From Oscillospiraceae bacterium (lineage in GTDB: Bacteria; Bacillota_A; Clostridia; Oscillospirales; Oscillospiraceae), in assembly GCA_017516785.1 (NCBI GenBank), contig JAFXAV010000051.1, positions 1-59,283 on the forward strand: 59,283 bases of DNA, given 5' to 3'. Below, piece after piece: positions 32,674 through 40,097 of this stretch (its first letter is position 1; each line of letters starts with the position of its first letter). The notes under the pieces were generated by a model. It was not told where the DNA came from. It did not search any database and worked only from the letters and a program-made list of their open reading frames with translations. The translations under genes were made by a program, and so were the position numbers.

Positions 32674-33815
32674 CAGACCACCTCACAGTAGCTGCCGAGG
32701 TATTTGAATTCCTCGCAGAGGGTGTCCAGTTCACACATCAGCTGGACAAATTCCTCAGAGTAAATGGAAGTTTCCAGGTCGAAATAGAACATGAACTCAA
32801 AATCCCGGTCGGGCAGGGGACGGGATTCCAGTTTGGTCACGTTGATGCCCAGTACATAAAGCCGTGCCAACAGCTTGTACAAGGAACCGGGTTTGTGGGG
32901 CAGGACCATCATGACACTGGTTTTGTCGGAGCCGGGGTAGATTTCCAGATTCTTGCTGATACAGATGAATCGGGTGTGGTTGTTGCCCGCATCCTGAACG
33001 GAAGAGCGGATGCACTGAAGGCCGTAAAGTTCTGCACAGGCGCGGCTGGAAAGACAGGCGATGTCACCCCGGTCAGACTTGGAGACCATCTCTGCGGCCA
33101 TTGCGGTGTTGGCCACAGGAATGGCGGTAACGCCGGGAAGACTCTGCAAAAAGCCGCTGCTCTGATTCAATGCCTGCTCATGGGAGTAGATGACCTTGAT
33201 GTCAGAGAGCTTCGTGCCGGGTTTTGCCAGCAGATTGTGGTCAACTTTCAGCCGGAAGGTCCGGACAATGGAGAAATTATGCTCGATCATCAGGTCATAC
33301 ACCTTGTTGACAGAGCCTGCGGTGGAGTTTTCGATGGGCAGGATGCCGTACTGACAGAGACCCTGCTCGATGGCGTTGAAAACACCTTCAAAATTCTTGA
33401 AGTACATGATGAAGGGGCTTTTGAAAATTTTCTCGCAGGCAATCTGGGAGTAGGCGCCCTCCACGCCCTGGCAGGCTACCATGGGAGCCTGGGGGAAGAG
33501 CTTGGGGGTGGAGTCGATGGCCTGGGAAATCTTTCCGAAAAGGCTGCTCAGTTCATCATTTTTCTTGCTCTGATAGCTGCGGCTCAGCTCGAAGAGCATG
33601 GAGTACAGAACCCGGGTGTATCTGCCGAATTCAGCACCAGCCTGATTGGCAACCCGCATCAGAATCTCCCGCTCCCGGGAGGGGACGAAAATGGGCAGAT
33701 TGTGTTCTTTTTTATAGGCTGCCACCTGAGCGGAAAGTCCCATCCGCTGGACAAACAAATCCACGAGCTGCTCATCAATCTGGTTGATTTCTTGTCTGAT
33801 TTCACTCAGTTCCAT
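32673..33815 (-). CDS. pheA: Bifunctional chorismate mutase - prephenate dehydratase (P-protein)
   Basis: 380 residues in three parts. An AroQ-type chorismate mutase domain (about 1-85: IRQEINQIDEQLVDLFVQRM, REREIL) is followed by a prephenate dehydratase domain (about 108-285: GVEGAYSQIA, LPIENSTAGSV, SHEQALNQ, catalytic NNHTRF). The C-terminal ACT domain (about 295-370: KPGSLYKLLARLYVLGIN, ESRP) senses phenylalanine. It makes phenylpyruvate from chorismate. Its stop and the aroE-aroK start share one base (TGATG). Confidence 0.95.
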   Translation of the reverse strand: MELSEIRQEINQIDEQLVDLFVQRMGLSAQVAAYKKEHNLPIFVPSREREILMRVANQAGAEFGRYTRVLYSMLFELSRSYQSKKNDELSSLFGKISQAIDSTPKLFPQAPMVACQGVEGAYSQIACEKIFKSPFIMYFKNFEGVFNAIEQGLCQYGILPIENSTAGSVNKVYDLMIEHNFSIVRTFRLKVDHNLLAKPGTKLSDIKVIYSHEQALNQSSGFLQSLPGVTAIPVANTAMAAEMVSKSDRGDIACLSSRACAELYGLQCIRSSVQDAGNNHTRFICISKNLEIYPGSDKTSVMMVLPHKPGSLYKLLARLYVLGINVTKLESRPLPDRDFEFMFYFDLETSIYSEEFVQLMCELDTLCEEFKYLGSYCEVV

Positions 33816-33817
33816 GT

Positions 33818-34906
33818 TTATCTACCTCCAATTTCCCGGCGGCGGGCAAGGACTGCATCATAAACTGCAATGGCTGCGGCAGCTTCCACCACGGGGACAG
33901 CTCTGGGGACGATGCAGGGATCGTGGCGGCCCTTGATTTCCAGATCGGCATTTTCCATCCGGGAGAGGGAAATGCTCTGCTGCTTCACAGCGATGGAGGG
34001 GGTTGCCTTGATGGCGGCGGTGAAGATGATGGGCATGCCATTGGTGATGCCGCCCTGAATGCCGCCTGCATTGTTGGTCTGGGTCACAACTTGACCATCT
34101 ACAATGGCAAAATCATCGTTGCTCTGGCTGCCGGGGACACAGGCGCAGTCGAAACCAATGCCGAAATCCACGCCCTTTACTGCGGGAATGCCGAACACAA
34201 TCTGGGCAATGCGGTTTTCCATGCCGCCGAACATGGGGTCGCCCAGTCCTGCGGGAAGTCCTGTAATGGCACATTCGATGATGCCGCCGACACTGTCGCC
34301 TGCGGCTCTTGCCTGGGCGATGAAGGCCCGCATGGAGATGCCGGCTTCGGGGTCCAGTACGGGAAAATCCCTTCCGACAGTTTCCAGTTCCGGGTCCATG
34401 GGATCAAAATACAGGTCGCCGTACTCGCCGATGGCAAGAATGTGTGCGCCGATCTGAATACCCTCCGCTTCCAGCCACTGCTTGCAGAGTCCTCCTGCGA
34501 TGCAGAGGGGGGCAGTGAGACGGCCGGAGAAATGTCCGCCGCCGGCCACATCCTGATAGCCGCCGTACTTAACCTGGGCGGTGTAGTCGGCATGTCCGGG
34601 ACGGGGGCAATCTTTCAGATTGGAATAATCTCTGGAGCGGGTATTTTTGTTGTGGATCACGGCGGCAATGGGTGCACCGCAGGTGTAGCCGTCCAGAAGG
34701 CCCGCCAGAAATTCAGGCCGGTCATCTTCCTTGCGGGGGGTGGACCAGTCATTCTGGCCTGGGGCCCGGCGGTTGAGAAACTGCTGCAGTTTCTCAAGGT
34801 CCACAGGAAGACCTGCGGGAATGCCGTCCAGGGTTATGCCAATAGCAGGTCCGTGGGACTGGCCGAAGATGGAGAGTTTTAAATTTTCACCGTAGGTACT
34901 GCTCAT
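33818..34906 (-). CDS. aroC: Chorismate synthase
   Basis: Last shikimate step, EPSP to chorismate with reduced FMN. The 362 residues include GQSHGPAIG, CPRPGHADYTAQVKYG, GGGHFSGRLTAP, and the C-terminal NNAGGIQGGITNGMPI, which are diagnostic. GGGAGG lies five bases before ATG 34906; the start lies 20 bases inside aroA. Confidence 0.96.
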   Translation of the reverse strand: MSSTYGENLKLSIFGQSHGPAIGITLDGIPAGLPVDLEKLQQFLNRRAPGQNDWSTPRKEDDRPEFLAGLLDGYTCGAPIAAVIHNKNTRSRDYSNLKDCPRPGHADYTAQVKYGGYQDVAGGGHFSGRLTAPLCIAGGLCKQWLEAEGIQIGAHILAIGEYGDLYFDPMDPELETVGRDFPVLDPEAGISMRAFIAQARAAGDSVGGIIECAITGLPAGLGDPMFGGMENRIAQIVFGIPAVKGVDFGIGFDCACVPGSQSNDDFAIVDGQVVTQTNNAGGIQGGITNGMPIIFTAAIKATPSIAVKQQSISLSRMENADLEIKGRHDPCIVPRAVPVVEAAAAIAVYDAVLARRREIGGR

Positions 34907-36056
34907 ATTTACCTCCCAGTCGGTGGTATTCTTCCCAGAATCGTGGATAGGATTTGTTCACAGCCTGAGCGCCGATAATCGTAACAGGCGAAGTACAGAC
35001 TGTGGCGGCAATCGCTGTTGCCATGGCGATGCGGTGGTCATTGACTGCATCCACGGTGCCGCCGGTCAGACCGGTGCCATGGACGGTCAGAGTTTGGTCG
35101 GTAGCTTCTGCCTTTCCGCCAAGAGCTTCAATCATGGCGATGGTGGAAGCAACCCGGTCGGATTCCTTGATGCGCAGCCGCTGGATGTTGGTAAAGACTG
35201 CGCCGTGGTTCGCTGCCGCCATCACGGAAAGGATGGGAATCAGGTCGGGAATATCCGCAGCGGAAACGGTGGCGCAGCCATCCTCCAGCTGACGGGTGAT
35301 GGCAACCACTGCCCAGTCACCCTGGGAGGACTGATCATTGAGTCCCCGGATGGACAATTCACTTCCCAGCATGGCGGCGGTGACAAAGAACGCGCCGTTG
35401 CTCCAGTCACCCTCCACATCAATGTATCCGGGGGAGCGGTAGTCGGGAGCACCAAAGAGGGCCATGGCTTCTTTGGTCATGTCGATATAGGGTCTGGATT
35501 CGATTTTTCCAGTGACTTCCAGATGGCTCTCCCCGGGAATCAGGGACAGGGCAAACAGAAGTCCCGTGATAAACTGGCTGGAAACGCCGCCGTCGATGGT
35601 GTAGCTGCCCGGCTGCAGTTTTCCTTCGCAGCGGATGGTGTCGGCGGTGGGCCGGGTCAGGGTGCAGCCCATCCGCTCCATTTCCTCCCACATGGGGGAG
35701 AGAGGCCGCTGAGGGAGTCTTCCTGCCATCTGGAAAATTGCATCCACACCCAGCGCGCCAGCGATGGGCAGCATGAAGCGCAGAGTGGAGCCGCTTTCAC
35801 AGCAGTTGAGGATGGCAGTGTCAGGAAGATTCTTTATTGGCTGCACCAGATAACCGCTGTCGGTTCTGGTGATTTCGGCACCCAGAGCACGGAGGCAGTC
35901 AGCGGTTGCTTCGATGTCCCGGTTGGTTTCCGCGCAGCGAAGCTGGGTAGGCTTGTCCGCCAGAGCAGCGCAGATCAGCAGCCGGTGGGCCTGGGATTTG
36001 GAGGGGATTACGGTAATGTCACCCCGAAGAAGGCGGGGATAAATGGTAATATCCAT
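34887..36056 (-). CDS. aroA: 3-phosphoshikimate 1-carboxyvinyltransferase (EPSP synthase)
   Basis: Sixth shikimate step. 389 residues, shorter than the usual 420-430, but with the key motifs: SKSQAHR, ESGSTLRFM, LPQRPLSPM, GGVSSQFITGLL, RIKESDR and NDHRIAMA. The LPxRP loop has Gln-Arg-Pro after Leu-Pro. The motif near GALGVDAIFQM replaces the more usual G-N-G-x-x region of class I enzymes, so glyphosate sensitivity class is not assigned. It follows aroB closely. Confidence 0.95.
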   Translation of the reverse strand: MDITIYPRLLRGDITVIPSKSQAHRLLICAALADKPTQLRCAETNRDIEATADCLRALGAEITRTDSGYLVQPIKNLPDTAILNCCESGSTLRFMLPIAGALGVDAIFQMAGRLPQRPLSPMWEEMERMGCTLTRPTADTIRCEGKLQPGSYTIDGGVSSQFITGLLFALSLIPGESHLEVTGKIESRPYIDMTKEAMALFGAPDYRSPGYIDVEGDWSNGAFFVTAAMLGSELSIRGLNDQSSQGDWAVVAITRQLEDGCATVSAADIPDLIPILSVMAAANHGAVFTNIQRLRIKESDRVASTIAMIEALGGKAEATDQTLTVHGTGLTGGTVDAVNDHRIAMATAIAATVCTSPVTIIGAQAVNKSYPRFWEEYHRLGGKYEQYLR

Positions 36057-36057
36057 A

Positions 36058-37110
36058 TCAGAGACCTGCCTCGATGAAGGATTGAATTTCGGTAACAGGG
36101 GTGGGGGCGATGCGGCAGTAGCCGATGCGCTCGGGGATAATCAGATTGACGGTGCCGCCGCTGCGCTTTTTGTCAGACAGGGCACTCTTGTACAGGCTTT
36201 CGGCGGAATAGCCGCAGGAACAGGGAAGACCGAACTTATGGAGCACAGCCAGAACGGCATCTCTCGTGGCTTCGTCGCAGATGCCATTTGCGCAGCCTGC
36301 CCGGGTCACGATGGCCATGCCCATGCCCACCGCGGTGCCGTGGGAGATTTCAAAATGGCTCTGAGCCTCGATGCCGTGACCGACGGTGTGGCCCAGGTTC
36401 AGGCGCATTCTGGCGCCGGTATCGAATTCGTCCTCAGCTACCACATCCCGCTTCAGTTCCACGCAGCGGGTGATGACCGCTTCCCGGTCGAAGGAAAGTC
36501 CTTTTTCAGCCAGATGGGCGAAAAGGTTGGGGTCATAGAGAACGCCGTACTTGATGACTTCGGCGCAGCCGTCCCGGAAAACTTCAGGAGCGAGGGTGTT
36601 CAGTGTGTCAATGTCGCAGAGGACAAGGTTCGGCTGATAGAAAGCGCCGGCCAGGTTTTTGCCTGCGGGCAGGTCGATGGCGGTTTTGCCGCCGACAGAG
36701 GAATCCACAGCTGCCAGAAGGGTGGTGGGCACCTGAATGAAGCTGATGCCACGGAGGAAACTGGCTGCTGCGAAGCCTGCCAGATCTCCCACCACACCGC
36801 CGCCCAGGGCAACGATGAGATCAGTCCGGGTCAGCTGGCTCGTGGCCAGATGATTTAGAAGTTCCAGGAAGGTCTGGCCATTCTTGCTGGTTTCGCCTGC
36901 GGGAAATACAAATTCGGTGACTTCAAGACCGGCATCCATCAGGCTCTTTTTTGCAGCTTCGCCGTAAAGGGGCCAGACATTGGTCTCGCTGACGATGCAG
37001 ACTTTTTTTACCTTTTTCATAGCGGCGGCATGGTCGCCGAGGGTTTTCAGCAGACCGCTGCCGATCAGTACGTCATAACTTCGGGAAGCTTTTACATGGA
37101 CGGTTCTCAT
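36058..37110 (-). CDS. aroB: 3-dehydroquinate synthase
   Basis: Second shikimate step, DAHP to 3-dehydroquinate using NAD and a divalent metal. The 350 residues have VALGGGVVGDLAGFAA, PTTLLAAVDSSVGGKTAID, the metal-ligand regions CAEVIKYG and LGHTVGHGIE. It overlaps tyrA by four bases. Confidence 0.96.
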   Translation of the reverse strand: MRTVHVKASRSYDVLIGSGLLKTLGDHAAAMKKVKKVCIVSETNVWPLYGEAAKKSLMDAGLEVTEFVFPAGETSKNGQTFLELLNHLATSQLTRTDLIVALGGGVVGDLAGFAAASFLRGISFIQVPTTLLAAVDSSVGGKTAIDLPAGKNLAGAFYQPNLVLCDIDTLNTLAPEVFRDGCAEVIKYGVLYDPNLFAHLAEKGLSFDREAVITRCVELKRDVVAEDEFDTGARMRLNLGHTVGHGIEAQSHFEISHGTAVGMGMAIVTRAGCANGICDEATRDAVLAVLHKFGLPCSCGYSAESLYKSALSDKKRSGGTVNLIIPERIGYCRIAPTPVTEIQSFIEAGL

Positions 37111-37937
37111 CCGTCTACCTCCTCCTTGCGCTGTTTGCCTTCCTCCAGGAGCTGCGTCAGACCGGGCAGGTCATCGGCAGCAATGGCGTCGCGGTAGGCA
37201 CTCAGGCTTTCAATGTAGAAATTCAGTTCGTCCAGGACGAAGTCCTTGTTTTCCATAAAGAGCTCTGCCCACATGGTGGCATTCAGCCATGCAACTCTCG
37301 TTAAGTCTCGGTAGCTGCCAGCGGAGAAGCCTTTATGGTTCAGAGCGGTGGGTGATTTGATGAAGGCGTTGCTGAGGATATGGGGCATCTGGGACGTGAA
37401 GGCGATCATCTTATCATGGTCAGCCGCGGTGGTGACGGAGAAGGTGCCGAACTCACAGGGAGCAAGGGCATTCTTGCACCGGTCCAGAAGGTCCATATCG
37501 TCAAATCTGGGAGGCACCAGCACCATAGGCTGGCCTTTGAAGAGCGTTGCCCGGCTGTACTTGAAGCCGGAAAACTGGGAGCCTGCCATGGGATGGCCGC
37601 CCACAAAGGTAAATCCGTATTTTTCCGCCAGAGGGAAGCAACGGCTGCAGATTTCCCGCTTGATGCCGCAGCAGTCAATGACCAGGGCATCGGGAGATAC
37701 CAGGTGGGCATTGCGCTCCAGCCAGGAGGCAGAGCCGTCGGGATAGATGGCCAGCAGAATCAGGTCGCATTTGGGAATGGTTTCTTCGTCCAGCCGACCG
37801 TGGACTGCACCTGCCAGCATGGCAAAGGCCAGCATATCTTCATTTCGCTGGATGGCATAGACAGTGTGGCCGGCGATGGCATAGGCTCTTGCGAGACTGC
37901 CACCGATGAGGCCAAGGCCTAAGATGCCGACGTTCAT
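37107..37937 (-). CDS. tyrA: Prephenate dehydrogenase
   Basis: Tyrosine branch: prephenate (or arogenate) oxidation with NAD(P). 276 residues: an N-terminal Rossmann motif GLGLIGGSLA, GGHPMAGSQFSGF, and a helical C-terminal domain with HDKMIAFTSQMPHILSNA. No ACT domain, so direct feedback may be weak. GGAGGCG precedes ATG, and it overlaps aroF by four bases. Confidence 0.94.
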   Translation of the reverse strand: MNVGILGLGLIGGSLARAYAIAGHTVYAIQRNEDMLAFAMLAGAVHGRLDEETIPKCDLILLAIYPDGSASWLERNAHLVSPDALVIDCCGIKREICSRCFPLAEKYGFTFVGGHPMAGSQFSGFKYSRATLFKGQPMVLVPPRFDDMDLLDRCKNALAPCEFGTFSVTTAADHDKMIAFTSQMPHILSNAFIKSPTALNHKGFSAGSYRDLTRVAWLNATMWAELFMENKDFVLDELNFYIESLSAYRDAIAADDLPGLTQLLEEGKQRKEEVDG

Positions 37938-38935
37938 AAAATCGCCTCCCGGACACGGCTCACTCTCCGGTTCAGGTCGTCAAACTGGGCGGGGGTCAGG
38001 GACTGGGCACCGTCGCAGAGGGCACGGGAAGGATTGTTGTGAACTTCCACCATGATGCCGTCGGCGCCGGATGCGGCTGCTGCAACAGCCATGGGAGGAA
38101 CGAGAGAAGCTCTGCCGGTGGCATGGCTGGGGTCAACCACCACAGGCAGATGGGAAAGCTCATGTAGCACGGAAACGGCAGAAAGATCCAGGGTGTTTCG
38201 GGTGTAGGTTTCGAAGGTGCGGATGCCCCGTTCGCAGAGGATGACGTTTTCATTGCCCTCGCTCATGATGTATTCGGCGCTCATCAGCAGTTCCTGGAGG
38301 GTGTTTGCAAGACCGCGCTTTAAGAGGATGGGGGTTCTGGTCTTGCCCAGTTCCTTCAGAAGGTCAAAGTTCTGCATATTTCTCGCGCCAACCTGGATGA
38401 TGTCCACATTGGCAAAGAGGTCCAAATCGTTGATGTTCATGATCTCGGTGATGATGGGAAGACCGGTGGCTTCCTTGGCCTTCAGCAGAAGCTGGATGCC
38501 TTCGCCCTTCATGCCCTGGAAGGCATAGGGGGAAGTACGGGGCTTGAAGGCACCGCCCCGGAGAATACCAGCACCGGAGGCTTTGACCGCCTGGGCAACT
38601 TCAATGATCTGTTCTTCGGATTCCACAGAGCAGGGGCCTGCGATCATGGCAAAATGACCGCCGCCGATTTTGGTGTTTCCTGCGGTAATGACGGTGTTAT
38701 TGGGGTGGAACTTCCGGTTTGCCTGCTTGAAGGGTTCGGAAACACGTTTGACAGTTTCCACGATTTCCAGACTCTTGAGCAAATCCATATCCACCCGGCT
38801 GGTATCGCCGATGAGACCGAGAATGGTGATTTCCTGACCGTGGGACACATGGACTTCCAGATTCAGACGGTTCAGCCAGCTGATCAGATGCTGGGTCTGT
38901 TCGGGGGTGGTTCCTTGTTTCAGTACTGCGATCAT
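37934..38935 (-). CDS. aroF: DAHP synthase, type I beta with N-terminal ferredoxin-like domain
   Basis: First committed step: PEP plus erythrose 4-phosphate. 333 residues: an ACT/ferredoxin-like regulatory domain (1-70) joined to a KDPGal-type barrel with AGPCSVES, GAFKPRTSPYAFQG, QVGARNMQNF, LLKRG and DPSHATG. This architecture is like Thermotoga AroF, where the N-terminal domain binds Tyr/Phe. ATG 38935 is nine bases after AGGAG; TTG 38941 is less likely. It is the first structural gene behind the attenuator. Confidence 0.95.
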   Translation of the reverse strand: MIAVLKQGTTPEQTQHLISWLNRLNLEVHVSHGQEITILGLIGDTSRVDMDLLKSLEIVETVKRVSEPFKQANRKFHPNNTVITAGNTKIGGGHFAMIAGPCSVESEEQIIEVAQAVKASGAGILRGGAFKPRTSPYAFQGMKGEGIQLLLKAKEATGLPIITEIMNINDLDLFANVDIIQVGARNMQNFDLLKELGKTRTPILLKRGLANTLQELLMSAEYIMSEGNENVILCERGIRTFETYTRNTLDLSAVSVLHELSHLPVVVDPSHATGRASLVPPMAVAAAASGADGIMVEVHNNPSRALCDGAQSLTPAQFDDLNRRVSRVREAIL

Positions 38936-38952
38936 AAGCAATCTCTCCTAAA

Positions 38953-38990
38953 CAAAAGAAACGCTGCACCGAGGCGATCTCGTTGCAGCG
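38953..38990 (-). terminator. Attenuator terminator of the aro operon
   Basis: Minus strand CGCTGCA-A-CGAG-ATCGC-CTCG-G-TGCAGCG followed by TTTCTTTTG. It lies between the leader peptide and aroF, 18 bases before the aroF start, so it must be read through for expression. Confidence 0.85.
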
Positions 38991-39048
38991 CTTAAAAATA
39001 CTCTTTCAGCTCCTGTAATTTTACTGCAGCACAAATCGCTATTACTTT

Positions 39049-39102
39049 TTATCCGAAAAAGTAATAGTAGCTAAAGTAAAACATAACAGCAGAATTGACC
39101 AT
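39049..39102 (-). CDS. Phe/Tyr-rich leader peptide of the aro operon
   Basis: A 17-codon open frame encoding MVNSAVMFYFSYYYFFG, with four Phe and four Tyr codons in its last ten positions. AGGAGG stands six to seven bases before ATG 39102, which is a strong ribosome binding site. The Tyr/Phe codons overlap the 5' arm of a perfect 12-bp hairpin, CTATTACTTTTT (39056-39067) / AAAAAGTAATAG, that ends just after the stop. This is the classical arrangement in which stalling at aromatic codons disrupts one hairpin and lets an antiterminator form, preventing the terminator at 38953-38990. It is shorter than gene callers normally report. Confidence 0.87.
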   Translation of the reverse strand: MVNSAVMFYFSYYYFFG

Positions 39103-39132
39103 ATCGGGCCTCCTGGTACAGTAGCTGCGGAC

Positions 39133-39161
39133 ATTATACCACGAGGGGTGGAATAATGCAA
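39133..39161 (-). promoter_or_regulatory. Promoter of the aro operon
   Basis: Minus strand TTGCAT, 17-bp spacer, TATAAT. Transcription would start near 39126, about 24 nt before the leader peptide. It lies just after the stop of the nucleotidyltransferase gene. Confidence 0.88.
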
Positions 39162-39177
39162 GAGGGAAACGTTTCAC

Positions 39178-39951
39178 TTACAGCAATTTTCCAAGTTCTT
39201 CCACGATCCGGGTCAGATCATCGGAGATCATGTCAGGCTCTGTAAACAGGTGGTGGTAGAGGGTGTTAAGGTTTTCTTCGAAGTGGTTGGGAAGCTTCTT
39301 GCAGTGTGCTTTGCAGAGGCTTACCAGCCGCTTTTCGCCAGGATGGCTCTGCTCATTCAATGCCCAGATGATATCAAAATAGGACTCCATGAAGGCGGCG
39401 GTGCGGTGGCAGATGCTTACCTTGTCATCACGTCCTGCGGCCTTGCGGATCTGACCGTCATAGGAGGGGAGCATACCGCTGAGAAGCATCCTGTTACGGG
39501 TGATGATATTCTCCTTCAGCCGGGCAGGGTAGGGGACATCGAAACGTGCCTTGGCAGCTGCAAGACGACCGTTTTCATCATAGATAATTTTACAGGTACG
39601 TAGGTTATGCCACATGCAGGTGGTATAGCCGTTGGATGCCTGAAAGTCTTCCACAACGGCGGCAACTCCGGCGGTGAAATCATCCAGATTCCGGAAGAGC
39701 AGGTCAAAATCGATGCCGTTTTTCAGGGTGCCGTTGTCTTCCAGCTCCCAGAAATGGTTGCCGTATTCCACATATGAGGCGTACTTACCGAGGATTTCCC
39801 GGCGGGTTTCCTCACTGATGGGGGAGGTGCAGTAGAGGTAGATGTCATAGTCGGATTTTTCATCATAGTGCGCGCCTGCCCGGGAGCCGCCCAGAGCGAT
39901 GGCCTCCACCTGAGGAAGGGAAGATAATTCACGAAACAGTTCATTGACCAT
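39178..39951 (-). CDS. Nucleotidyltransferase-fold protein, DUF4037-like
   Basis: 257 residues. The N-terminal nucleotidyltransferase core shows GGSRAGAHYDEKSDYDIYLY (G-S then D-x-D) and a third acidic residue in GIDFDLL. A helical C-terminal region follows, as in DUF4037/kanamycin-nucleotidyltransferase-like proteins. The substrate is unknown; adenylylation of a small molecule or an RNA/protein is possible. AAAGGAGG precedes ATG 39951. No terminator separates it from the aro promoter, so some read-through into the aro leader is expected. Confidence 0.83.
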   Translation of the reverse strand: MVNELFRELSSLPQVEAIALGGSRAGAHYDEKSDYDIYLYCTSPISEETRREILGKYASYVEYGNHFWELEDNGTLKNGIDFDLLFRNLDDFTAGVAAVVEDFQASNGYTTCMWHNLRTCKIIYDENGRLAAAKARFDVPYPARLKENIITRNRMLLSGMLPSYDGQIRKAAGRDDKVSICHRTAAFMESYFDIIWALNEQSHPGEKRLVSLCKAHCKKLPNHFEENLNTLYHHLFTEPDMISDDLTRIVEELGKLL

Positions 39952-39980
39952 GTGAGATCCTCCTTTGTGTTGATAGGATT

Positions 39981-40009
39981 ATTTTAGCACCGTGAAAAAC
40001 AGATTTCAA
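39981..40009 (-). promoter_or_regulatory. Promoter of the nucleotidyltransferase gene
   Basis: Minus strand TTGAAA, 17-bp spacer, TAAAAT. Confidence 0.78.
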
Positions 40010-40062
40010 GAAAAAGTTTCGAGAAGTTTCGGAGATTGATGACCATTTATTGGACCGAATGT

Positions 40063-40096
40063 ATGATACCCTTTTTTCATAATAAGGGGGTATCAT
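40063..40096. promoter_or_regulatory. Inverted repeat across the start region of the helicase gene
   Basis: ATGATACCC (40063-40071) and GGGTATCAT (40088-40096) are perfect 9-bp arms ending one base before ATG 40098. The right arm covers the Shine-Dalgarno AAGGGGG, and the left arm overlaps a TATGAT box (40062-40067). It could be an operator or a hairpin that hides the ribosome binding site. Confidence 0.55.
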
Positions 40097-40097
40097 C

